A DNA stretch of 10,501 nucleotides, taken from assembly GCA_024404065.1 (NCBI GenBank), contig JAKSQR010000045.1, positions 1 to 10,501 on the forward strand. The letters are read 5' to 3'. The position numbers were made by a program, and so were the translations under genes. Of this stretch, positions 1 to 5,949 are shown in pieces; position 1 is the first letter of the stretch, and each line of letters opens with the position of its first letter. The notes below the pieces were generated by a model. That model was not told where the DNA came from. It was given only the letters and a program-made list of their open reading frames with translations, and made no database searches. The DNA is from Clostridia bacterium. Lineage in GTDB: Bacteria > Bacillota > Clostridia > Oscillospirales > Acutalibacteraceae.

Positions 1-480
1 TGGGGTAAGGACAGGTTTGATATGTGGATTTGCGAATCACCCGATTTAGTATTCTGGGGCAATAATAACCTTGTGGCAGGTGTGGAGGATATTCCCTTTG
101 CCAATGATAAAATCGGCCCTGCAGCACCACCCGTTAAGACAGAAAAAGGCTGGCTTACCACATTCCACGCAGTGGAGTTAGATAAAACCCGTGGCAAAAA
201 CGGATGGGAAGAAAAATGGCAGAAGGTTTACAGGGCAGGCATAATGCTGCTTGACCTTGAGAATCCCTCAAAGGTGCTTGGTATTTATGATAAGCCCCTG
301 ATTGTATGTGATAAAGCTTTTGAAAGTGAGGATGGCTTCCGCAAGGATGTTATATTCCCCGGTGGTCTTATCCTTGAAGATAACGGCGAGGTTAAAATTT
401 ACTATGGTGCATCGGACTCATACGAGTGCCTTGCAACAGCTGATGTAAATGACCTTATTGACCTTTGCCTTAACAAATAA
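1..480 (+). CDS. GH130 glycoside phosphorylase, 3' part only (probable beta-1,4-mannoside phosphorylase)
   Basis: The frame is open from the first base of the window to the TAA at 478-480, giving 159 C-terminal residues; family members are roughly 300-400 residues, so about half is visible. The fragment has the look of the C-terminal half of the GH130 five-bladed propeller: a K-I-G-P-A-A-P-P stretch followed by T-E-K-G-W-L and an F-H segment, then Y-R-A-G-I-M-L-L-D-L with N-P-S, and near the end P-G-G-L-I-L and I-Y-Y-G-A-S-D. GH130 enzymes are cytoplasmic and use phosphate to break beta-mannosides, releasing mannose 1-phosphate. The catalytic Asp lies in the missing N-terminal half, so catalytic competence and the subfamily (mannosyl-glucose versus mannooligosaccharide phosphorylase) cannot be judged. 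The next gene follows after 29 bp with no terminator, which suggests shared transcription, although the functions are not obviously related. Confidence 0.85.
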   Translation, partial: WGKDRFDMWICESPDLVFWGNNNLVAGVEDIPFANDKIGPAAPPVKTEKGWLTTFHAVELDKTRGKNGWEEKWQKVYRAGIMLLDLENPSKVLGIYDKPLIVCDKAFESEDGFRKDVIFPGGLILEDNGEVKIYYGASDSYECLATADVNDLIDLCLNK

Positions 481-509
481 TTTTTACCCGAAAGGAAGTA
501 ACTATATTT

Positions 510-1856
510 ATGGACGATGGTCCTGTGAGTATTATACTCAAACTCTTACTTTTACTTGTACTTGTGCTCATAAACGCATTTTTTGCTATGAGCGAAATCG
601 CAATTATTTCACTTAACGATAACAAAATAAAGCACCTTGCTGAGGAAGGGGATAAGAAAGCAAAGCAGATTGTAAAGCTTACGGAGAATTCCTCCCGCTT
701 TCTTTCAACTATTCAGATTGGTGTTACCCTTGCAGGCTTCTTAACCTCTGCATCTGCATCTACATCCTTTGCAAGTATGATTACAAGGGCTGTTACTGCA
801 AGGTGGCAGGCTGCCCCTGCAGGCGTAATAAATACTGTATCAGTTATTGTTATCACCTTGCTCACATCCTATTTTTCACTTGTACTTGGTGAGCTTGCCC
901 CTAAAAAGATTGCTATGCAGTCCCCCGAAAAGGTGAGCTACAAGGTGGTTGGCGTTCTTCTTGCCTTTTCAAAAATCACAAAGCCCTTTGTAAGATTTCT
1001 TGCCCTTTCAACAAATGGTATTGTACGTCTTTTAGGCTTTGACCCCAATGCAGATGAAACAAACGTTACTGAGGAAGAAATCCGTCTGCTTGTTGACGCA
1101 GGTGAGGAAAAGGGCGTTATTGAAAACAGTCAGGCTGAAATGATAGATAATATCTTTGAGTTTGACGACCTTGACGCAGGTGATATTATGACTCACCGCA
1201 CAGATATGGTAGCTATTGAGGTTACACGCTCCGTAGGTGAGGTTGCAGATATCTGCGTTGAAAACGGCTATTCACGTATTCCTGTATTCAAAGAGGATCA
1301 GGATAATATTGTAGGTGTGCTTTATGCCAAGGATTTACTTCAGCACGTAGGCAAAAAAATACCTGCAAACCTTACTATCAAAAAGCTTATGCGTAAGCCT
1401 CTTTATGTGGCTAAAACACAGGCTTGCTCAGATATTTTCAAGGCAATGCAGGAGAGCCGCACTCAGTTTGCGGTGGTTGTTGATGAATATGGCGGCACAG
1501 CAGGTATTATCACCCTTGAGGATTTAGTTGAATCCATTGTGGGTAATATCCGTGATGAGTACGATGACGAAGAGGAAGAGATAGTACAGATTAACGAAAC
1601 TACCTTTACAATAGATGGCACAACCGATATTGATGAGGTTAACGAATTGACAGGTGTTACCTTGCCTGAGGGCGATTATGATACCCTTGCAGGCTTCGTT
1701 ATAGATTTAATAGGATATCTTCCTGATGAAAGCACTCAGCTGCCCATTGAGGCACAGTATGAAAACCTTAAATTTACCATACTCAGTATGGATGAGCGCA
1801 GAGTTGAGGATATAAAGGTTGAAATACTTCCCATAGAGGAAGAAACAGAAGAATAA
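510..1856 (+). CDS. CNNM/CorC-family membrane protein with CBS pair (HlyC/CorC-type, putative Mg2+/divalent cation transporter)
   Basis: A 448-residue protein with the full three-part family architecture. The N-terminal DUF21/CNNM transmembrane domain has hydrophobic segments near residues 7-27, 65-90, 105-130 and 142-168, with the typical M-S-E-I-A motif (27-31) and G-E-L-A-P-K (127-132). A CBS pair follows at about 220-345, including D-I-M-T-H-R near 225 and V-V-D-E-Y-G-G-T-A-G-I-I around 323-335. A C-terminal CorC_HlyC domain occupies about 355-445 and ends in an acidic tail. The family sits in the cytoplasmic membrane and is linked to Mg2+ (and sometimes Co2+) efflux or homeostasis; the hemolysin label often attached to it is historical. 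An AAAGGAAG site at 491-498, about 11 nt before the ATG, supports the start. The gene closely follows the GH130 gene and is closed by the terminator at 1861-1893. No truncation or unusual residue is seen. The transported ion cannot be read from sequence. Confidence 0.93.
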   Translation: MDDGPVSIILKLLLLLVLVLINAFFAMSEIAIISLNDNKIKHLAEEGDKKAKQIVKLTENSSRFLSTIQIGVTLAGFLTSASASTSFASMITRAVTARWQAAPAGVINTVSVIVITLLTSYFSLVLGELAPKKIAMQSPEKVSYKVVGVLLAFSKITKPFVRFLALSTNGIVRLLGFDPNADETNVTEEEIRLLVDAGEEKGVIENSQAEMIDNIFEFDDLDAGDIMTHRTDMVAIEVTRSVGEVADICVENGYSRIPVFKEDQDNIVGVLYAKDLLQHVGKKIPANLTIKKLMRKPLYVAKTQACSDIFKAMQESRTQFAVVVDEYGGTAGIITLEDLVESIVGNIRDEYDDEEEEIVQINETTFTIDGTTDIDEVNELTGVTLPEGDYDTLAGFVIDLIGYLPDESTQLPIEAQYENLKFTILSMDERRVEDIKVEILPIEEETEE

Positions 1857-1860
1857 AAGC

Positions 1861-1893
1861 AAAAGAGGTGACTTAAAAATCACCTCTTTTTTT
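1861..1893 (+). terminator. Intrinsic terminator after the CNNM/CorC gene
   Basis: An 11-bp perfect stem (AAAAGAGGTGA at 1861-1871 pairing with 1880-1890) encloses an 8-nt loop and runs into a T tract ending at 1893. It begins 4 bp after the stop codon. It separates the GH130-CNNM unit from the cassette that begins at 2166. Confidence 0.93.
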
Positions 1894-1955
1894 CATAAAA
1901 GCATAATAAAACTGCAACATTTTTGCTGTCTGAATACTACTGATATACAAATGTA

Positions 1956-1973
1956 ATATAGTATATACTATAT
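1956..1973. repeat. 18-bp perfect AT-rich palindrome, possible operator
   Basis: ATATAGTATATACTATAT is its own reverse complement with no spacer. The core GTATATAC (1961-1968) fits the GT-N-TA-N-AC pattern described for HutC-subfamily GntR regulators, but an AT-rich palindrome of this kind can also arise by chance in such a spacer. It lies about 190 bp upstream of the cassette start codon, so it could belong to a distal promoter or simply be low-complexity DNA. Confidence 0.35.
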
Positions 1974-2020
1974 ATATGTAAAATTTGTGTATGTTACAAA
2001 AATAGCATTTTTGTCTTAAT

Positions 2021-2054
2021 TTTGTTAGACAATTTCAATCGTTTGTCTAACAAA
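2021..2054. promoter_or_regulatory. Paired inverted operator: TTGTTAGACAA ... TTGTCTAACAA
   Basis: TTTGTTAGACAA (2021-2032) and TTGTCTAACAAA (2043-2054) form a perfect 12-bp inverted repeat with a 10-bp spacer. Each arm is in addition an internally symmetric 11-mer of the form TTGT-NNN-ACAA (2022-2032 and 2043-2053), which fits the T-N-G-T-N3-A-C-N-A pattern known for FadR-subfamily GntR repressors. The two arm centres (2027 and 2048) are 21 bp apart, about two helical turns, so two dimers could bind the same DNA face. The right arm directly abuts the candidate -35 element. This makes it the best operator candidate for the cassette; the regulator is not encoded in the window and its family is an inference. 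Confidence 0.55.
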
Positions 2055-2083
2055 TTGTGCAAACAAGCAGAAATGTCTATATA
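2055..2083 (+). promoter_or_regulatory. Candidate sigma-A promoter for the cassette
   Basis: TTGTGC (2055-2060), a 17-bp spacer and TATATA (2078-2083) give a weak-to-moderate vegetative promoter. A TATAAA overlapping at 2080-2085 is an alternative -10. The predicted transcript would start near 2090 and carry a leader of about 75 nt. The -35 match is poor, which would fit an activated promoter, but the site is one of several possibilities in AT-rich DNA. Confidence 0.4.
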
Positions 2084-2165
2084 AAAAATCTATTATGTAA
2101 TATATTATTGCACACGGATTTGTGCCGTTTCTTAAAGAAATGTCACATTAAATAAGGAGAAGAAA

Positions 2166-3707
2166 ATGAAAGATTTATATATCCCTGATATACTTGAGCT
2201 GATGAATGACTCAGTAAGAGATTATGGTGAGAAGCCTTTTATCAAGTATGTTGCAGACGAAGAAATAATTACAAAGAGCTTTAAGGATGCCCGTGATGAT
2301 GCCCTTGTTGCAAGCCGTCACATCCGCTCAATTACTACTGATAAAAAGCACATTGCAATTATAGGTAAAACTACATACGAGTTTATTATTTATTACCTCG
2401 GCATTCTTGCCAGCGGTAACGTTGTAGTTCCTATTGCTCCCGAAACCTCAGCTTCAGAAACAGCCGACCTTATTAAAATGGCTGATGTTGAGATGGTTAT
2501 TTATGATGAGCAGTATAGCGACAGAATTGATGAAGTAAAATCATTATGCCCCGAAATTATGGGCACAATCAACTTCAGCGGTAACCTTGAAAATGCCAAG
2601 GAGAAGTATTCAGCTACATCTGAATATGCTTCACTTTCAGATATTGAAATTGTTAAAGAGGATATGTGTGCCATTATCTACACATCAGGCACAACAGGTG
2701 TTAAAAAGGGCGTTATGCTCAACACCTTTGGTATGATAGGTAATATCCTTTACACAGAGTATTGGAAGACCTTCCACGAGGGTGATGTTACTCTCTCTGT
2801 TCTTCCCATGCACCACACCTTCTCATTCTCAGGTGATGTTCTTTACAACATCAGAAATGGTGTTACAGTTTGCCTTAATGGTGATATGAGAAACCTTGTT
2901 AAGAATCTTAACCTCTTCCAGCCTGTTACAATGAGAATTGTGCCCATGATTGCTCAGTCTCTTCTTCAGAGAATTCAGGCTCTTATGGCAAAAAATCCTG
3001 AGCTTTCACCTAAGGAAGCAGCTCAGATGATTTATGGTAAAAAGCTTATTCAGCTTGGCTCAGGTGCTGCTTACCTCAGCCCCAAGCTTGTTGAAGCATA
3101 CGAAAAGTTTGATATCAGCCTTCGTCAGGGCTACGGTATGACCGAGGCAGGCTGCCGTGTATCCGTACTTGACAGAGGCGCTCCTATCGAGAGCGTAGGC
3201 CGCCTTCTCAACATTGTTGAGGGCCGTGTAGTTGATGGCGAAATTCAGATTAACACACCTTCAGTTATGATGGGCTACTACAAAAATCCTGAAGCAACTG
3301 CAGAGATGTTTACTGAGGATGGTTGGCTTCGCACAGGCGACTCAGGCTATATCACAGAGGAGGGCTACCTCTTTATTACAGGCCGTATCAAGAATCTTAT
3401 TATTCTTTCAGGCGGCGAAAACGTATCCCCTGAAGCTATTGAAAATAAATTCAACGACTATCAGCCCATAAGCGAAATTATGGTTTATGAGGAGAATAAT
3501 GCAATAGTTGCAGACGTTTACCCCAACTATGAGTATTGTACTCTTAACGGTATTGATGATGTTGAGAAAGAAATAAAGAATCAGATTGCTCATGTTAATG
3601 CTACTGCAAAGGCATCACACATTATTTCAGATGTACGCATTACCAAGGAGCCCCTTCCCAAGACAGAAACCGGTAAAATTGTAAGGAAGAAGGCTGTTAT
3701 AGGCTGA
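2166..3707 (+). CDS. Stand-alone adenylation enzyme (ANL superfamily acyl/aminoacyl-AMP ligase)
   Basis: A complete 513-residue AMP-binding enzyme. The phosphate loop Y-T-S-G-T-T-G-V-K-K-G is at 172-182 and G-Y-G-M-T-E-A-G at 322-329. The G-W-L-R-T-G-D motif ends with Asp392, followed by hinge-region G-R-I-K-N (406-410), and P-K-T-E-T-G-K carries the expected catalytic lysine at 504. The enzyme should use ATP to make an acyl-adenylate and then load it onto a thiol; the free-standing carrier protein two genes downstream is the obvious acceptor. Several substrates are possible: fatty acid, aryl acid or amino acid. I could not read a specificity code, but I do not see the size and sequence of DltA clearly enough to call it D-alanine ligase. 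The start is fixed by AAGGAGAAG at 2154-2162. The condensation-like gene begins 26 bp after the stop, so both are probably one operon. No mobile or foreign signature is visible. Confidence 0.9.
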   Translation: MKDLYIPDILELMNDSVRDYGEKPFIKYVADEEIITKSFKDARDDALVASRHIRSITTDKKHIAIIGKTTYEFIIYYLGILASGNVVVPIAPETSASETADLIKMADVEMVIYDEQYSDRIDEVKSLCPEIMGTINFSGNLENAKEKYSATSEYASLSDIEIVKEDMCAIIYTSGTTGVKKGVMLNTFGMIGNILYTEYWKTFHEGDVTLSVLPMHHTFSFSGDVLYNIRNGVTVCLNGDMRNLVKNLNLFQPVTMRIVPMIAQSLLQRIQALMAKNPELSPKEAAQMIYGKKLIQLGSGAAYLSPKLVEAYEKFDISLRQGYGMTEAGCRVSVLDRGAPIESVGRLLNIVEGRVVDGEIQINTPSVMMGYYKNPEATAEMFTEDGWLRTGDSGYITEEGYLFITGRIKNLIILSGGENVSPEAIENKFNDYQPISEIMVYEENNAIVADVYPNYEYCTLNGIDDVEKEIKNQIAHVNATAKASHIISDVRITKEPLPKTETGKIVRKKAVIG

Positions 3708-3733
3708 TTCAGATTTACCAAAAGGAGTAAAAG

Positions 3734-5107
3734 ATGGCTGAAATCAAGTATTATCCCTTAACCCCTCCCCAGGAAATGATAGGCGTTATGCTTAAATATA
3801 GCTTCTTTCATAAGCAGGTTGTACAGATTCCCACATCTATTGTTACAACCAGAGTTATTGACTTTGACCTTATGAAAAAGGCTATCAATATCGAGATAGA
3901 AAGAAATGACAGCATGAGGCTCCGCTTCACTAAGAAGAAGGGCAAAACTCTGCAGTATTTCATCCCTGAGTATAAGCTTACCGATATTCCCGTTATGGAG
4001 TTCAAAACCAAAGAGGAGCAGGAAAGTACCCTTGAGGCTGATGCCTGCAAGGCAGTTAAGTTCTTAAAGGGTGAAACCTTCAGAATTATACTGTTTAAGT
4101 CTTATGACGGCAAATATGGTATCTACTCCAATATCAGCCATTTTGTAATGGATGCAGCAGCAGGCTTCATCTTCTATGCAGATTTATTCTCAGTTTATGA
4201 TGCGCTTGAAAAGGGCACAGAAATGCCACGCCCCATGGGCTCTTATGAGAAGGTTATAGGCAAGGAGCTTGCTTACATAAACAATGCAGAAAAGGTTAAG
4301 AAGGACGAAGACGCTTACAGAGAGTTTTTCCTTAAGGATGGTGAGCCTATTTACAATGGTGCTCACGGCTCAGCAAAGCTTGATGCCCTTCAGCAAAAAA
4401 ATCCTGATGCTCGTCAGATCGGCATTTTTGACCCGATCCACGATAAGTGCCTTCTCCAGAAGCTTCCCGTTTCCGCAGAGGATAGTAAGGCGATACTTGA
4501 CTATATAACTGAAGCAGGAGTAAGCCCCGAGTGCCTTGTTCAGCTTGGTATGAGGCTTCATATTGCAAATATAAACCACAGACGAATGGACTCCTTCTTT
4601 ATGTCCCTTTGCACCAGAAGAAGAACCCTTGAAGAGAAGCACTGCGGCGGCAGTGTTACCGCTTCACTTCCCTGGCGTATAGTTATGGATGAAAAGTGGA
4701 CCTTCACTGAGGCACTTGCTCAGCTGCAGGATTTACAGGGCTGGATTTTCAGACACGCAAATTACCCCTTCACCGCATGGAGAGATTTAGAGGCAGGTCT
4801 TTATAATTACAGTAAAACTGCAGGCTCAACTACAATGATGTTCTCATGGCTTCCACTTGAGCCGGATTCACTCAATGGTTGGGATTATGAGTTTACAGGC
4901 TACTCAATGGGCAGATACTGCCTGCCACTTTACAGCTATGCTATGAAGGCATCTGATGGCAACAGCCTTAAATTTGCTTACCTTCACAGACCCAATTATA
5001 TTTCAGTTGAAAATATTGAGGATATGCACAATCAGACAATCAAGGCACTTAATATCGGCTGCAAAAATCCCGAATTAACCCTTGGTGAAATTATGGACAG
5101 ACTTTAA
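3734..5107 (+). CDS. Stand-alone condensation-domain-like acyltransferase
   Basis: A 457-residue protein about the size of one NRPS condensation domain and with its motif order. L-T-P-P-Q-E-M lies at 9-15 (C1-like), and R-N-D-S-M-R-L-R-F at 57-65 resembles the C2 R-H-x-x-L-R-x-x-F. The active-site motif reads S-H-F-V-M-D-A (135-141) instead of H-H-x-x-x-D-G; the second, catalytic His (136) and the Asp (140) are kept. A later G-G-S-V-T-A-S-L-P-W-R stretch (near residue 300) and a C-terminal F-A-Y-L-H-R-P segment also fit the fold. Related free-standing proteins (PapA-type, alcohol acetyltransferase, wax ester synthase families) transfer acyl groups from CoA or carrier proteins to alcohols or amines. 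Here the partner is probably the carrier protein encoded 18 bp downstream. The acceptor is unknown, and there is no signal peptide or membrane segment, so action in the cytoplasm is likely. AAAGGAG at 3721-3727, 6 nt from the ATG, supports the start. Confidence 0.82.
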   Translation: MAEIKYYPLTPPQEMIGVMLKYSFFHKQVVQIPTSIVTTRVIDFDLMKKAINIEIERNDSMRLRFTKKKGKTLQYFIPEYKLTDIPVMEFKTKEEQESTLEADACKAVKFLKGETFRIILFKSYDGKYGIYSNISHFVMDAAAGFIFYADLFSVYDALEKGTEMPRPMGSYEKVIGKELAYINNAEKVKKDEDAYREFFLKDGEPIYNGAHGSAKLDALQQKNPDARQIGIFDPIHDKCLLQKLPVSAEDSKAILDYITEAGVSPECLVQLGMRLHIANINHRRMDSFFMSLCTRRRTLEEKHCGGSVTASLPWRIVMDEKWTFTEALAQLQDLQGWIFRHANYPFTAWRDLEAGLYNYSKTAGSTTMMFSWLPLEPDSLNGWDYEFTGYSMGRYCLPLYSYAMKASDGNSLKFAYLHRPNYISVENIEDMHNQTIKALNIGCKNPELTLGEIMDRL

Positions 5108-5125
5108 TGAGGAGAGGAAAATAAA

Positions 5126-5350
5126 ATGCTTGACGAAATCAGAGATATGATATGCAACTATGTTATAGTTGACCCCGCTAAAATTACAGAGGATTCACTT
5201 CTTCGTACAGATATTTCAATGAGCTCACTTGATATGATTAACCTTGCAGTTGAAATTGAGGATACTTACGATATTCAGTTCCCCAATAATGCACTTCTTA
5301 CAATGTCAACAGTCGGCGACCTTATCAAGTACATTGAAGAGAATAAATAA
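5126..5350 (+). CDS. Discrete acyl/peptidyl carrier protein
   Basis: A 74-residue acidic protein with the size and helix pattern of an acyl carrier protein. The attachment motif reads M-S-S-L-D-M (32-37), with Ser34 as the expected 4'-phosphopantetheine site; the usual Asp before that Ser is Ser33 here. After it comes a typical helix II (I-N-L-A-V-E-I-E-D), a Y-D-I-Q-F segment, then T-V-G-D-L-I-K-Y-I. It should carry the acyl or aminoacyl group made by the ligase at 2166-3707 and present it to the condensation-like enzyme. It differs from the housekeeping fatty-acid AcpP by lacking the D-S-L-D motif and by its genomic setting. A GAGGAGAGG site at 5110-5117 and tight spacing (18 bp from the previous stop) indicate co-translation with the upstream gene. 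No phosphopantetheinyl transferase is in the window, so activation must come from elsewhere in the genome. Confidence 0.9.
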   Translation: MLDEIRDMICNYVIVDPAKITEDSLLRTDISMSSLDMINLAVEIEDTYDIQFPNNALLTMSTVGDLIKYIEENK

Positions 5351-5355
5351 TTTTT

Positions 5356-5378
5356 AAAGCACCCTGCAGGGTGCTTTT
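5356..5378 (+). terminator. Intrinsic terminator after the carrier-protein gene
   Basis: AAAGCACCC (5356-5364), a TGCA tetraloop and GGGTGCTTT (5369-5377) form a 9-bp hairpin. The T run is short (four Ts, then G, then TT), so it is a slightly weaker terminator than the other two in the window. It starts 5 bp after the stop codon and marks the end of the cassette. Confidence 0.88.
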
Positions 5379-5395
5379 GTTATACTATTTTTATA

Positions 5396-5424
5396 TTGCA
5401 ATATATATATTATAGTGGTAGAAT
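5396..5424 (+). promoter_or_regulatory. Promoter of the transhydrogenase operon, with a palindrome over the -35
   Basis: TTGCAA (5396-5401), a 17-bp spacer and TAGAAT (5419-5424) make a good sigma-A-type promoter, predicted to start about 30 nt before the ATG at 5461. The -35 hexamer sits exactly at the centre of a 14-bp perfect palindrome, TATATTGCAATATA (5392-5405). This could be a repressor site or a by-product of AT-rich sequence. Confidence 0.6.
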
Positions 5425-5460
5425 AACTTTTAAACAAAAAATCCGAAAGGTCGTTATATT

Positions 5461-5949
5461 ATGGATTGTAATTGTAAAAAGAGTGATTTAACTCTTATAC
5501 AAAGCGTACTTGACGAGTACGGTGATATTGACGGCAGTCTTATCACAATTCTTCAGCACACACAGGATATTTACGGCTATCTGCCCGTAGATGTTCTTTA
5601 TGCTATTGCTGAGCGTATCGGCTCAACACCTGCTCACGTGCTCGGTGTTGCTACCTTCTATTCACAGTTCAGGCTTCAGCCCATCGGCAAGTATCTTATT
5701 ATGCTTTGTCAGGGCACTGCCTGCCACGTAAATGACAGCCAGAAGGTTGAGGCAGCTATCTGCTCAGAGCTTGGTATAGTTGATGGCGAAACTACTGAGG
5801 ATGGTCTTTTTACCCTTAAGGATGTTGCATGCCTTGGTTGTTGCTCCCTTTCACCTGTTATGATGATAAACGGAGAAACCTACGGCAACCTTACACCCAC
5901 AAAGGCTGTTGAAATCCTCCGTAAGCTCAGAGAGGAGGGCACAAACTGA
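5461..5949 (+). CDS. NuoE/HydC-family thioredoxin-like [2Fe-2S] subunit (Stn-type transhydrogenase small subunit)
   Basis: A 162-residue member of the 24-kDa complex I subunit family. A helical N-terminal region with the conserved L-x-x-T-Q-x-x-Y-G-Y-L-P pattern (31-42) precedes a thioredoxin-like ferredoxin fold. The four cluster ligands are Cys83 and Cys88 (C-x4-C in C-Q-G-T-A-C) and Cys124 and Cys128 (C-x3-C), so a [2Fe-2S] cluster is expected. In soluble complexes of this family (NADP-reducing hydrogenases, HydABC, Stn) this subunit pairs with the NuoF-like flavoprotein, encoded here immediately downstream with the stop and start codons sharing one base. No membrane complex I genes are present, so this is a cytoplasmic enzyme. 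The ribosome binding site AAAGG at 5446-5450 is modest and 10 nt from the ATG, but the start preserves the family N terminus. Confidence 0.92.
   Translation: MDCNCKKSDLTLIQSVLDEYGDIDGSLITILQHTQDIYGYLPVDVLYAIAERIGSTPAHVLGVATFYSQFRLQPIGKYLIMLCQGTACHVNDSQKVEAAICSELGIVDGETTEDGLFTLKDVACLGCCSLSPVMMINGETYGNLTPTKAVEILRKLREEGTN

Larger units (their letters stand above)
1894..2165. other. AT-rich intergenic control region before the adenylation-condensation-carrier cassette
   Basis: About 270 bp without a credible gene on either strand, much more AT-rich than the flanking genes. It holds an 18-bp perfect palindrome (1956-1973), a weaker inverted repeat TTTGT-N7-ACAAA (1984-2000), a strong 12-bp inverted repeat (2021-2054), a candidate promoter (2055-2083), a small 5-bp hairpin GCACA-N6-TGTGC (2110-2125) and a good ribosome binding site AAGGAGAAG (2154-2162). 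The number of symmetric elements suggests binding by one or more dimeric repressors or activators. I found no fold that I recognise as a known riboswitch or T-box. Confidence 0.6.

Noticed and set aside
2110..2125. Hairpin GCACA-N6-TGTGC in the cassette leader as a riboswitch or attenuator
   Set aside because: The stem is only 5 bp, has no T tract, and no conserved riboswitch core could be recognised around it.
2166..5350. dltABCD D-alanylation operon
   Set aside because: Ligase and carrier are present, but there is no DltB-type membrane acyltransferase or DltD, and a condensation-fold protein sits between them.
2166..5350. Recent horizontal acquisition of the cassette
   Set aside because: By eye the codon choice (frequent CTT, GGC, GAG) resembles that of the flanking genes, and there are no insertion sequences, integrases or direct repeats at its borders.
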